The translations under genes and the position numbers were made by a program. Below are positions 54,377 to 63,517 of a stretch of 64,000 nt of DNA, piece after piece (the stretch's first letter is position 1; each line of letters begins with the position of its first letter). This stretch comes from Candidatus Babelota bacterium (GTDB lineage: Bacteria > Babelota > Babeliae > Babelales > Vermiphilaceae). The notes beneath the pieces were generated by a model. That model was given only the letters and a program-made list of their open reading frames with translations, did no database searches and had not been told where the DNA came from. The stretch covers positions 1 to 64,000 of the forward strand of contig SOKE01000030.1 of NCBI GenBank assembly GCA_004375875.1, in the 5' to 3' direction.

Positions 54377-56824
54377 TTATTTTTTTCGTTTTCGTGCTGT
54401 TTTTTTGCTTATTCTGAGTGGTTTTTTTATAAATGCTTTCTCCAGTACTTCATCCATTGTATTAACAAAGATAAACTGCAATAACCCAAGATCAGTTTCC
54501 TTTAAAATTTCTTGTATATCATCATAATTTTCTTTTGGCAAGATAATTGTCTGTATATTATGCTGCTTTGCTGCTAGTAGTTTCTCTTTTAGTCCTCCAA
54601 CTGGTAATATGCGTCCTTGCAGTGTAATTTCACCAGTCATAGTCAACTGTGGTTGTGTTGGTATTTTGGTGAGTGCTGATATCATTGATGTACAGATTGT
54701 AATACCAGCAGAAGGCCCATCTTTTGGTGTTGCACCTTCTGGAATATGAACATGAATATCATTTATTGAATTGAAAGAGTTTTTAAGACCAAGTTCTTGT
54801 GCTTGTGAGCGGATATAGCTCAATGCAGCTTGCGCTGATTCTTGCATAACATCACCGAGTTGGCCAGTGAGTGTAAGTGTACCTTTTCCTGGAACGGCAG
54901 TTGCTTCGATCTCTAAGATATCGCCACCAAATTCTGTCCAAGCCAGGCCAACTGCAAGGCCAATACGATTTTTTATTTCTTTGAGCTGTGTTCTTTTGAA
55001 TTTTTGAGTTCCAAGCCAACTGCGTAGGCGTTTCTCGCTGACTGTTACGCTCTTAAGAGTCTTGTCTTTGAGTAACATCTGAATAGCCTTGCGCATAAGC
55101 TTAGTAATGATCCGTTCAAGTTGACGTACACCAGCTTCTTGCGTGTATTTAGTAATGATTGTGTGCAGTTGTTGCTCAGGAAGTTTGAACTGACGTGCGT
55201 TCAGATCATACTCTTTTAATGCTTTTGGAATCAAAAAGTTACGTGCAATTTCAATCTTTTCTTGCTCTGTGTATCCAGAGAGTGGAATGATTTCCATACG
55301 ATCAAACAATGGAAATGGAATACCGTCAACGGTATTGGCTGTTGTTAAGAACATGACATTTGATAGATCGAAGTCAATATCGAGAAAATGGTCGACAAAT
55401 CTTCTGTTTTGTTCTGGATCAAGTACTTCAAGCAGCGCTGCTGAAGGATCCCCATGAATGTCTTTACTGATTTTATCGATTTCGTCGAGTAGAATAACCG
55501 GATTCATTGTTCCAGCTTTTTTGATGGCATGAATGATTTTGCCTGGCAAAGCGCCAATATAGGTTCTCCTATGTCCTCGAATTTCTGCTTCATCGCGAAT
55601 ACCACCAAGCGAAATACGAGCAAATGCACGTCCTAAACTGTCGGCAATGGAGCGTGCAAGTGATGTTTTACCAACACCAGGAGGTCCAACAAGACAGATG
55701 ATAGGTGAGCGCTCAATTTTTTTTGAAAATTTTTTAGCCGCAAGAAATTCTATAATACGCTCTTTAACTTTGTGCAGACCTGCGTGGTCACGATTGAGAA
55801 CTTTTTCTGCTTGATTGATACTAATCGTATCCTTTGTGATGTTGTTCCAAGGAAGTGATGTAATCCAATCAACATAATTTCGGCTAACTACAGCTTCAGA
55901 AGAAAGTGGTGGCATTTGCTCAAGACGTCGCATCTCTTTTTCAACTTTTTCCCTCGCTTCTGGAGAAAGCTTAAGTTTTATAATTTTTTCCTGAATTTCA
56001 TTAAGTTCAGTTGCCTGATCTTCGCGTCCTAATTCTTTTTGAATAGCTTTGATTTGTTCAGTTAGATAGTATTCACGCTGACTTTTTTCAACTTGCTGTT
56101 GAATTCTGCCTTTAATACGCTGCTCAGTTTTTAAAATCTCGATCTCTTGTGTCAAATATTTGCACAGCTTGAGCATTCGATTTTTGAGTGAAGCTGTTTC
56201 TAAGATTGTTTGACGCTCTTCGAAAGAAAGATGAATATGGACTGCTATTGTATCTACAATGTAGTCCATTTCCTGTCTCGTTTTTGCCAATGTCACCAGA
56301 TCTGCTGGAACTTTTTCGTTGAGTTTAGTGTATAATGTGTACAACTCTTTCAATTGACGCCAAGTAGCTTCAAGTTCAACATTGTTATCATCGAGATCAG
56401 TTGCTAGTATGTCTTTGCACATAACGCCAATAAAGCCACTATCAGAGTGTTTAATTTTTATAATTTCTGAACGACATATTCCTTCTGCAAGAATTTTCAA
56501 TGCGCCGTTTGGCATGCGCATAACCTGTAAAATTGTTGAGCGTGTACCATAATGAAAAACATCTTTTTCGGTGGGTTCTTCTATCTTCGAGTCTTTTTGT
56601 GCAGTTATAAAGAGCGTTTTGTTTTGTTTAAGGGCATATTCAACTGCTTGAATAGATTGCTTTCTACCGACAATGATAGGCAAGATACTTTTAGGTAGAA
56701 TGACCACATTTTTGAGCGGTAGAAGCGCAAGAAATTCGTCTTCTTGATCTTGATTAAGAATAGTTGGATTCTCTATTGTTTCTATTGGCTTTTCTTGTAT
56801 CTGTTGTTTTTCTTTTTCAATCAT
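54377..56824 (-). CDS. lon: ATP-dependent protease Lon
   Basis: Lon is the cytoplasmic protease for damaged and regulatory proteins. The 815 residues hold the N-terminal LON substrate domain (LLPLKNVVILPKSILPIIVG), coiled coil, AAA+ module with Walker A GPPGVGKTS at about 380-388, LLDEIDKI, and the peptidase domain with the catalytic Ser in KDGPSAGITI and Lys in LKEKLLAAKQH. It is full length. A Lys-rich tail ends the protein. A GGAG site precedes the ATG. Confidence 0.97.
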   Translation of the reverse strand: MIEKEKQQIQEKPIETIENPTILNQDQEDEFLALLPLKNVVILPKSILPIIVGRKQSIQAVEYALKQNKTLFITAQKDSKIEEPTEKDVFHYGTRSTILQVMRMPNGALKILAEGICRSEIIKIKHSDSGFIGVMCKDILATDLDDNNVELEATWRQLKELYTLYTKLNEKVPADLVTLAKTRQEMDYIVDTIAVHIHLSFEERQTILETASLKNRMLKLCKYLTQEIEILKTEQRIKGRIQQQVEKSQREYYLTEQIKAIQKELGREDQATELNEIQEKIIKLKLSPEAREKVEKEMRRLEQMPPLSSEAVVSRNYVDWITSLPWNNITKDTISINQAEKVLNRDHAGLHKVKERIIEFLAAKKFSKKIERSPIICLVGPPGVGKTSLARSIADSLGRAFARISLGGIRDEAEIRGHRRTYIGALPGKIIHAIKKAGTMNPVILLDEIDKISKDIHGDPSAALLEVLDPEQNRRFVDHFLDIDFDLSNVMFLTTANTVDGIPFPLFDRMEIIPLSGYTEQEKIEIARNFLIPKALKEYDLNARQFKLPEQQLHTIITKYTQEAGVRQLERIITKLMRKAIQMLLKDKTLKSVTVSEKRLRSWLGTQKFKRTQLKEIKNRIGLAVGLAWTEFGGDILEIEATAVPGKGTLTLTGQLGDVMQESAQAALSYIRSQAQELGLKNSFNSINDIHVHIPEGATPKDGPSAGITICTSMISALTKIPTQPQLTMTGEITLQGRILPVGGLKEKLLAAKQHNIQTIILPKENYDDIQEILKETDLGLLQFIFVNTMDEVLEKAFIKKPLRISKKTARKRKK

Positions 56825-57362
56825 AATGATTTTTCTCCATTTTTTATCTTTTAAAGATTATATTAAACTAAGTCGACAATCTAGTATACCCAAGTTATTT
56901 AAGGAATAGAATACATAAATAAATATAATATTTATAGGCATTTTGTCAATATTTTTTAATGTCTTTTTTATAGTTCCTTGAGTAGCAACTATAAAATTTC
57001 TTAAGGAGGCAAAAAATAGCTAATCTCGGTAATATTTTTCTCTACCGGGTCTTTTTTTAGTAAAGGTTGTTTTTTGCAAGAGGGGGCTTAAAAAGAGGGA
57101 AAAATGAGCAAAAAACCCCCCTTGCACTGTTTTGGCTTAGGTCAAATCATAAAGCGTGCATCTAGGATAAGTTGGAATCCAAAAAATCAGAGATAAACTT
57201 CGTTAAATTAAACGAAGGGGAAAAACTGAAAAATAAGCCCAATTATTGATGTAAAAAGGCCTTTTTTATTTTACAAATTGGTAATCCTTTGATAAGCTAA
57301 TCTTGTAATGGTATTGTATCTAAACTATTTTTTTTCATTATTTTATAGAGAGGGTTTAATTG
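56825..57362. other. Long intergenic region with several hairpins
   Basis: About 540 bases lie between lon and the first nucleotide transporter. It holds a promoter-plus-terminator unit (56943-57058), a long inverted repeat at about 57075-57126 (TGCAAG.GGGG / CCCCCTTGCA), and a 7-bp hairpin at 57198-57217 (CTTCGTT / AACGAAG). No ORF with a credible start is seen. The AAGGAGG at 57004 is not followed by a gene. Confidence 0.5.
56943..57058 (+). ncRNA. Candidate small RNA between lon and the transporter genes
   Basis: A promoter-like TTGTCA (near 56944) with TATAGT about 18 bases on is followed some 50 bases later by a hairpin (CTCGGTA 57025-57031 / TACCGGG 57043-57049) and TCTTTTTTT. That would give a transcript of about 80 bases with an AAGGAGG inside but no ORF. 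I do not recognise it as a known RNA class. It could also be the terminated leader of the transporter gene. Confidence 0.35.
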
Positions 57363-58715
57363 ATGCTGAAACGTCTTTTAGCTACAATATTTGGTAAGTT
57401 TGAAAGTAGAGAAGAGGTAAAAAAATATGCTCTTCTTGGTATTGCTTTTGGTGTTTTAATTGCTGCCTACTGGGGGTTGCGTCCTCTCAAGGATGGTATT
57501 TTTCAATCTATTGTGGGTGCAGATTATCAGCCTTACGCTAAAGGGTTGTCTTTGCTGGTTGTTTTGGGTCTTATAGTAATTTATGGAAAACTTGTTGATT
57601 GGCTTCCTCGTCATAGAGTTTTTTACTTATTGACCGTATTTTATGCCCTTGGCGCCATTTTTTTTGCGATCATACTCAGTAATCCGATCTATGGTATTCC
57701 AAATACAATCGAAAGTCCTACCCGTATTGTGGGATGGTTATGGTATGTTTTTGTTGAAAGTATGGGAACTATGATGGTCCCTCTCTTTTGGGCATTTTCT
57801 GCAGATGTATCCACAGCGGCTTCTGCTAAGAGAGGTTTTCCACTTATTGTCTTATGTGCTCAGTTTGGAAATATTGCTGGACCATGGTTCTTGAGAGCAA
57901 GACGATTAGGTTTTGTAAATAGTGCTCCAGTTATTGCTGTTGCCAGTGTAATGCTTCTTGTTGTTGGAGCATTAATTTGGTTGTTTATGCGTGTTGTGCC
58001 AAAATCAGAGTTTCATGTAACTCCACAAGAAGAAAAACAAAAGGAAGAAAAACCAGGATTCTTTGAGGGATTGAAACTTCTTCTAACACATGGTTATTTA
58101 CTAGGAATTTTTGTATTTCTTTTAGCCTTTGAAGCGGTTACTACAATAATAGATTTCTACTTTAAGTTACAAGTGAGAGCATCTTTTCCTAATGAAGCGT
58201 TGCGATCAGACTATTTGGCGAGTTTTGCTGTGATAACAGGTTTGCTTTCATTTTTTTCTCTACTCTTTGGCATTAGTAATATTCAACGCAAGTTAAGTAT
58301 GAAAGCTTCATTGATTACATTACCATTCTTAATGATCGGTGGTGTTATTATTTGGCGTTTAAATCCGGTAATGTTGGTAGCAGGTTGGGTTGTTGTAATA
58401 TTTAAAGCTCTTAATTATGCATTGAACCAACCTTCGATTAAACAGTTATACATCCCTACAACCAAGGATGCTCGTTATAAAGCGCAAGCATGGATAGAGG
58501 TCTTCGGTGGTCGTGGTTCTAAAGCACTGGGATCTGGAATTAATGCTCTAAAATTGCCTTTAACTACATATCTTGGGCCTATAAGTGGATTTTCAGTCTT
58601 TTTGACACTAGCATCTACTGCTTCACTTGGCTTAATTGTCATGTGGATTTTTGTAGCCTTTTATGTGTCACAGAAATATGATAAGGCAATTAAGGAGAAT
58701 GCTATAGTATGTTAA
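57363..58715 (+). CDS. ADP/ATP-translocase-type nucleotide transporter (NTT), copy 1
   Basis: About 450 residues and eleven or twelve membrane spans. It belongs to the NTT/Tlc family of intracellular bacteria and plastids, which swap host ATP for bacterial ADP or import nucleotides. Marks are YWGLRPLKDGIFQSIVG near residue 40, the conserved WAFSADVST block, and the C-terminal QLYIPTTKDARYKAQAWIEV and GGRGSKALGSGIN. ATG 57363 has a GAGAGGG site; TTG 57360 is less likely. It is divided from copy 2 by a terminator. Confidence 0.92.
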   Translation: MLKRLLATIFGKFESREEVKKYALLGIAFGVLIAAYWGLRPLKDGIFQSIVGADYQPYAKGLSLLVVLGLIVIYGKLVDWLPRHRVFYLLTVFYALGAIFFAIILSNPIYGIPNTIESPTRIVGWLWYVFVESMGTMMVPLFWAFSADVSTAASAKRGFPLIVLCAQFGNIAGPWFLRARRLGFVNSAPVIAVASVMLLVVGALIWLFMRVVPKSEFHVTPQEEKQKEEKPGFFEGLKLLLTHGYLLGIFVFLLAFEAVTTIIDFYFKLQVRASFPNEALRSDYLASFAVITGLLSFFSLLFGISNIQRKLSMKASLITLPFLMIGGVIIWRLNPVMLVAGWVVVIFKALNYALNQPSIKQLYIPTTKDARYKAQAWIEVFGGRGSKALGSGINALKLPLTTYLGPISGFSVFLTLASTASLGLIVMWIFVAFYVSQKYDKAIKENAIVC

Positions 58716-58763
58716 TGGTTTGTGTGAGAATACAGAAATGCTTGATTCTAATATGATGAGAGA

Positions 58764-58804
58764 GCCTTCTAAAGAAAGATTTGCTTTAGAAGGCTACTTT
58801 TTTA
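58764..58804 (+). terminator. Rho-independent terminator between the two transporters
   Basis: A perfect 10-bp stem (GCCTTCTAAA / TTTAGAAGGC) with an 11-base loop is followed by TACTTTTTT. The second transporter thus probably has its own promoter or depends on read-through. Confidence 0.88.
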
Positions 58805-58835
58805 TATAGAATAAAAATTTGTGGAGTGTGCAGGA

Positions 58836-60272
58836 ATGATTAATAAATTTAAACAAGTAGCAAACTCATTATTTGAAATAGCGCCACATGAACGGCTGAA
58901 AGTATTATTTTTGTCGCTTACCTATTTTTGTATTATTGCTGGTTATAGTGTAGCAAAAGAGTTGAAAGATACTGTTTTTACTATTATTGTTGGTGAATAT
59001 TATATTCCAAAGGTGCGTATTGCTGCTATGATCATTTTAGTTCCGGCAATTCTTTTTTATGCGCTTTTGGTAGATAGGCTTCGACGATATCAGTTACTTT
59101 GCTTCTATAGTCTTTTTTATAGTATTGTTGGTCTTATTTTTACCTTTTTACTCAGTCATCCTATTATTGGTATGGCCAATACAGATTCAAGTCCTTACCG
59201 TTTGTTTGGCTGGTTATTTTACTTTTTTCTCGAAGGGTATACTCCATTTGTTGTAAGTGTTTTTTGGGCATTTGCCAACTCAATTACTGATCAGGAAGGT
59301 GCAAAGAAAAATTATGGCTTGATGGTTGCTGGTTCAAAGCTTGGGGGTATGTTTGGTCCTCTTTTAGCGTGGCTTTGGTTGTATTTAAATAGTGGTGGGG
59401 CAGTAAATACTCTTGCACGAGATATTTTTAATCATCAAATTTTGTTAGGCTTTTTTTCTGTTATGTCGCTTATTATTCCGCTCATTATTATTCTTTTGAT
59501 GAAAAAAGTACCAGGCCGTTATTTGCATGGATATGAAGCAGTTTATCAACTTGAAAAGAAACGTAGCCAGGAAGGGAGAGGTAAGAGTAATGTACTTGCT
59601 GGTTTTGCTATGCTACTCAAATATCCTTATGTATTTGGTATTTTTTGTATAATTTTTTTCTATGAAATTATTAATACAGTATTAAGTTACCAGCGTGTTC
59701 TTATTGCAAAGACATATGCAACAAATGTTGTTGATGGAGCCTTTAGTGTTTCAGCTATGGCCTCATTTTTGTATCAGGTAGTGTTTCTTGTTCATTTCAT
59801 TGGTTTTTTAATATCACTTTTTGGCACACGACTATTGCTTGAGATGCTTGGTGAGAAACGAGCTTTGATCCTTGTGCCCATCTTGCATGTAGTATTGCTC
59901 ATCTATTTTTTTGGTTTCTATACGCCATTTGCGTTTATTACTACATCAGTTCTAATCAAAGCAATCAATTATTCTCTCAGTTATCCATTGCGTGAAAACC
60001 TTTATATTCCAACGATGAAAGAAATCAAATTTAAGGCAAAATCATGGATAGATTCCTTTGGAGGCAAGTTTGGTAAAGCAACTGGTTCAGTATTTAACTG
60101 GTTGGCTCAATTTGTCGGACCAGCAGTTTCATTTAGTTTACATTTTGTATTTTTTTCTGTTATTTCTGGTGCTGGGTTGCTTGCAGCGTATCTTCTTGGT
60201 AAGAAGTTTGAGTGGTCTATTGCTCATAATGAGGTGATAGGGGTGGATTCTCAGGAGGAATTGCAAGAGTAA
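58836..60272 (+). CDS. ADP/ATP-translocase-type nucleotide transporter (NTT), copy 2
   Basis: 478 residues with the same fold as copy 1: GYSVAKELKDTVFTIIVGEY, FWAFANSITDQEGAKKNYGL and the ending NLYIPTMKEIKFKAKSWIDS, FGGKFGKATGSVFNW. The first copy has RPLKDG where this one has KELKDT, as in different NTT substrate groups, so the two may carry different nucleotides. The frame opens at GTG 58821, but GGAG spacing favours ATG 58836. Confidence 0.92.
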   Translation: MINKFKQVANSLFEIAPHERLKVLFLSLTYFCIIAGYSVAKELKDTVFTIIVGEYYIPKVRIAAMIILVPAILFYALLVDRLRRYQLLCFYSLFYSIVGLIFTFLLSHPIIGMANTDSSPYRLFGWLFYFFLEGYTPFVVSVFWAFANSITDQEGAKKNYGLMVAGSKLGGMFGPLLAWLWLYLNSGGAVNTLARDIFNHQILLGFFSVMSLIIPLIIILLMKKVPGRYLHGYEAVYQLEKKRSQEGRGKSNVLAGFAMLLKYPYVFGIFCIIFFYEIINTVLSYQRVLIAKTYATNVVDGAFSVSAMASFLYQVVFLVHFIGFLISLFGTRLLLEMLGEKRALILVPILHVVLLIYFFGFYTPFAFITTSVLIKAINYSLSYPLRENLYIPTMKEIKFKAKSWIDSFGGKFGKATGSVFNWLAQFVGPAVSFSLHFVFFSVISGAGLLAAYLLGKKFEWSIAHNEVIGVDSQEELQE

Positions 60273-60418
60273 TTGGTGAGCATTGAAACTTTTTGAGGAA
60301 CATGCTACACTAATGTCTGAATTATGTGAGTTTTACGTACTTTCTTGGTCAGGGTGGTATTTGCTAAAAATGGCACACTTAGAAAGTATCTGATGAAACC
60401 CTGAAAAGGATAATTAAT

Positions 60419-61360
60419 ATGGTAGATTTTAAAGAATTAATTAAGGCTGGTGTACATTTCGGGCATCGACGATCAGTTTGGTCGCCACGGATGGAACCGT
60501 TCATTTGGGGATTCAAAAATAATGTTCATTTAATCGATGTATCCAAGGTGGCCTATCACCTTGAGAAAGCTGCTCAATTTCTTGAAAAAGTAGCAGCTGA
60601 GAATAAATCGATTTTATGGGTTGGTACCAAAAAACCGGCCCAATCTGTTATCTATGAGACAGCGACTCAGTTAGGAATGCCCTATGTAACTCATCGATGG
60701 ATTGGTGGAACGTTGAGTAATTATTCCCAAGTTAAAAAATCGGTTACAAAACTTTTACACTACGAAGATATTCTAGCAAAGGCAGAGAAATATCCTTACT
60801 ATACAAAGAAAGAGCTAAATACTTTTCAAAAAGTTGTGGAACGTCTTAAAAAAAGTATGGGTGGGATTGTTAATCTTAAATGGCCATTAGGAGCAATTGT
60901 TCTTATCGATATAAAAAAAGAGTTATCGGCTTTGAGAGAGGCTGCTTCGATGGGTATTCCAATTGTTTCATTAGTTGATACAAATAGTGATCCTTCATTG
61001 GTAGATTATGTTATTCCGGGTAACGATGATGCACCACGATCGATCAAGTTTATTGTAAACTATCTAGAAGAGGCAGTTAAACGAGGTAAAGAGACTGCAG
61101 CAGTAAAGAAGGAAGAAGCGATTGCTGAAGAGAAAGTTGAAGTGGTTGGTGTTGAAGAGATTGAGATAGATGAAGAGGAAGAGAAAAAGAGTAAGCGTGC
61201 TTCAAAGAAAGCTAGCGAAGAAGTTAAACATAAAGTAATTAAGAAAAGTGTTCATAAAAAACAAGATGACGAAGATAGAGAAAAGAATCGATCAGAAAAG
61301 AGCAAAGGGAGTATAGCCAAAATAGAGCAACGCAAAGCAAGTTCTAGCAGGGGTGAGTAG
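60419..61360 (+). CDS. rpsB: 30S ribosomal protein S2 with a charged C-terminal extension
   Basis: S2 sits at the head-platform hinge of the 30S subunit. Residues 1-224 are standard (KAGVHFGHRRSVWSPRMEPF, THRWIGGTLSNY, PIVSLVDTNSDPSLVDYVIP). About 90 further residues are an alternating Glu/Lys tail (EEIEIDEEEEKKSKRASKKA) with no known fold. An AAGGA site precedes the ATG. The usual neighbour tsf is absent; tRNA-Ser follows. Confidence 0.96.
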   Translation: MVDFKELIKAGVHFGHRRSVWSPRMEPFIWGFKNNVHLIDVSKVAYHLEKAAQFLEKVAAENKSILWVGTKKPAQSVIYETATQLGMPYVTHRWIGGTLSNYSQVKKSVTKLLHYEDILAKAEKYPYYTKKELNTFQKVVERLKKSMGGIVNLKWPLGAIVLIDIKKELSALREAASMGIPIVSLVDTNSDPSLVDYVIPGNDDAPRSIKFIVNYLEEAVKRGKETAAVKKEEAIAEEKVEVVGVEEIEIDEEEEKKSKRASKKASEEVKHKVIKKSVHKKQDDEDREKNRSEKSKGSIAKIEQRKASSSRGE

Positions 61361-61429
61361 TCAAGAAAAAAGAAGAAAGTAACTGACAGTATCTCGAAGT
61401 AATTTTTATCTGATAAGCAATAAAAACTT

Positions 61430-61521
61430 GGAGAGATGTCTGAGCGGTTGAAAGAGCACGATTGGAAATAGTGTATGTCATAAAATGCGCATCGAGCGTT
61501 CGAATCCCTCTCTCTCCGCCA
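61430..61521 (+). tRNA. tRNA-Ser (anticodon GGA)
   Basis: A 92-base class II tRNA. The acceptor is GGAGAGA / TCTCTCC, the anticodon loop TTGGAAA has GGA (reads UCC and UCU), and there is a long variable arm and an encoded CCA. The anticodon stem has one mismatch as read (CACGA / TAGTG). Confidence 0.92.
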
Positions 61522-61556
61522 GAAATAATAAAGAATTGAGGGAAAGTAGATAAAGG

Positions 61557-61599
61557 ATTGTTCGTTTTCTTAAGTATTAAGAAGAACAATTTTTTTTGT
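61557..61599 (+). terminator. Terminator after tRNA-Ser
   Basis: ATTGTTC plus TCTTAA pair with TTAAGA plus GAACAAT (one bulge on the left arm), followed by eight T. Confidence 0.8.
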
Positions 61600-61643
61600 G
61601 TACGTTCCCTTTTTTACTATTCAAAAGGTGAGTTGGTGTGAAT

Positions 61644-61671
61644 TCAGGCATCTGCAATTGCAGATGCCTGA
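61644..61671. repeat. Perfect 28-base palindrome upstream of dnaX
   Basis: Arms 61644-61657 and 61658-61671 are exact reverse complements with no loop (TCAGGCATCTGCA at one end). It lies 49 bases before the dnaX start, in position for an operator or a tight hairpin. Confidence 0.85.
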
Positions 61672-61720
61672 GATGGTGTTTATGGTTAAGTATGAAAGTT
61701 TTTAGCATGAATGAGCAACC

Positions 61721-63517
61721 ATGAATGATATTAATCTCAACCTTTCACGCAAGTGGAGAGCAAGGCTTTTTGATCAAATTATTGGTCAAGATTTAACTGT
61801 ACGTATTCTCAAAAACAATCTTTATGTAGGTAATTATTTTCCTGTTTATCTTTTTTGGGGACAGCATGGATCAGGCAAAACCTCAACAGCGCGTGTCTTT
61901 GCTGCAGCTACAAACTGTGATCGGCTTAAAGTATTTCGTAAAGATCCAAAGGAATTGTCTGTTCCCTGCTTGAAGTGTGCTTCATGTTGTGCAATGCTGG
62001 AGGGCAAACATCCCGATTTTATTGAGATGGACGCTGCATCTCATACTGGTGTAGACAATGTACGTCAAATAATTGATGCGGCTTCCCTGATGCCTCTTTT
62101 AGGACGTAAGAAAATCTATTTGATAGATGAAGCGCATATGTTGAGTAAAGCAGCATTCAATGCCTTTTTAAAGATTTTGGAAGAGCCGCCATCTTCAGTG
62201 TTTTTTATATTGGCTACAACTGATCCAGAAAAAATTATAGATACAGTCAAGTCACGCTGTTTTCAACTCTTTTTTAAACCGATTGATTACAAACCGCTGT
62301 TCAATTACTTGATTGATATTTGTAAAGTTGAAAAGATTCCCTATGAACAAGAAGCACTTTCGGTCATTATCAAAGAAACAGATGGTTCGGTACGAGATGC
62401 ACTTAACTTGCTCGAGCAAGTTCGTTTTGCGGTAGGATCGGTTAGCAAGTCAGGTGTTGTACAGGTGCTGGGACATATTGATGATGATATGTTAATCAAG
62501 TTGTTTGAAATTATTCTTTGTAGCGGGACAACTCAGTTATTACCATTTTTAGAAAAACTAAGTATTCGGACCTTTTCTGCTGAACATATATGGCATCGAT
62601 TAATTTTGCTTATTCGATCGGTAATTTGGCTTAAGCATGATCTTGAGCCACAGCAGTACCATAATCATAGAGCGCATTTACGCACCGTGATCCAAAAGGT
62701 TTCGCTCAAGCAATTAACCAAGTTGTTAGAGCGTTTTTATAAGCAAGAACCTCTCTTTTTAAAAACAACAGATAAACATCTTTTTCTGGAAATACTGTTA
62801 TTGCAGGTTTGTCAACATAGGAATGATACTACGAATAATTCCAATACCAGCTCAGCTGCTCCTTTGCCTCCTCCAATACAACAGGTGGATGATGAAGATG
62901 AAGAAGATGATGAATATATTGACGAAGATGAAGAGGAAGAAGATGATGAAGAAGATGATATAGATGAATTTAAATCATCTAGCCGATTAATAAAGGGGGG
63001 AGTATCTTGTGTATTGTGGAATGATTTTTTAGGGCATATTGAGCGACTAGATAATCCATTGTTAAGCTCAATTTTCAAGCAAGGTATTTTTTCTCATTTT
63101 GATAGCGCTGCATCCAGAGTAACTGTTTCTTTTTTGAAAGAATTTATTTTTTTTAATGAATGGCTTGATAATAGTTGTAGTTTGTGGCATCCATTATTAC
63201 AAAAGATGTTTGGAAAGTCTGTTGTTTTTAATCCTCTATTTACATTGGAAGGCCAGGCAGGAAATGGACAATTTCAGCAGGAGGACACAGCGCAAATATC
63301 TTCAGCTACGATGAATGTATCAAGGAAGGAGAATAGTAAGTCGAATACTTTAACATCTGTGCCAGTAGAAAAAAGGTTTTCTATGCAAACACAGTTTAAT
63401 GGTAGAAATCGTACGCATACAAAACGAAAACTGTTTAATGTCTCTGATGTGCAGCAATGGCAAAAAGCCAATCTCCTGCTTCGTTACTTTCCTGGTATGG
63501 TAAGTGAGTTTAAATGA
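61721..63517 (+). CDS. dnaX: DNA polymerase III subunits gamma and tau
   Basis: This is the clamp-loader ATPase of the replisome. Walker A is GQHGSGKTS (47-55), the zinc site C66, C83, C86 and C89, DEAH at 136-139, and the sensor SRC in TVKSRCF. Domain III runs to about residue 365. Then comes an intensely acidic stretch (about 387-412, Asp/Glu only save a few) and a C-terminal region of about 190 residues that would be the tau part. No frameshift signal is evident. The ATG is preceded only by a weak purine run. Confidence 0.95.
   Translation: MNDINLNLSRKWRARLFDQIIGQDLTVRILKNNLYVGNYFPVYLFWGQHGSGKTSTARVFAAATNCDRLKVFRKDPKELSVPCLKCASCCAMLEGKHPDFIEMDAASHTGVDNVRQIIDAASLMPLLGRKKIYLIDEAHMLSKAAFNAFLKILEEPPSSVFFILATTDPEKIIDTVKSRCFQLFFKPIDYKPLFNYLIDICKVEKIPYEQEALSVIIKETDGSVRDALNLLEQVRFAVGSVSKSGVVQVLGHIDDDMLIKLFEIILCSGTTQLLPFLEKLSIRTFSAEHIWHRLILLIRSVIWLKHDLEPQQYHNHRAHLRTVIQKVSLKQLTKLLERFYKQEPLFLKTTDKHLFLEILLLQVCQHRNDTTNNSNTSSAAPLPPPIQQVDDEDEEDDEYIDEDEEEEDDEEDDIDEFKSSSRLIKGGVSCVLWNDFLGHIERLDNPLLSSIFKQGIFSHFDSAASRVTVSFLKEFIFFNEWLDNSCSLWHPLLQKMFGKSVVFNPLFTLEGQAGNGQFQQEDTAQISSATMNVSRKENSKSNTLTSVPVEKRFSMQTQFNGRNRTHTKRKLFNVSDVQQWQKANLLLRYFPGMVSEFK

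Noticed and set aside
61344-61589. Minus-strand frame of 81 codons over tRNA-Ser
   Set aside because: It overlaps a well-folded tRNA and its terminator; such frames across tRNAs are artefacts.
62812-63078. Minus-strand serine-rich frame of 88 codons
   Set aside because: The serine run is the complement of the acidic repeat in dnaX, not a gene.
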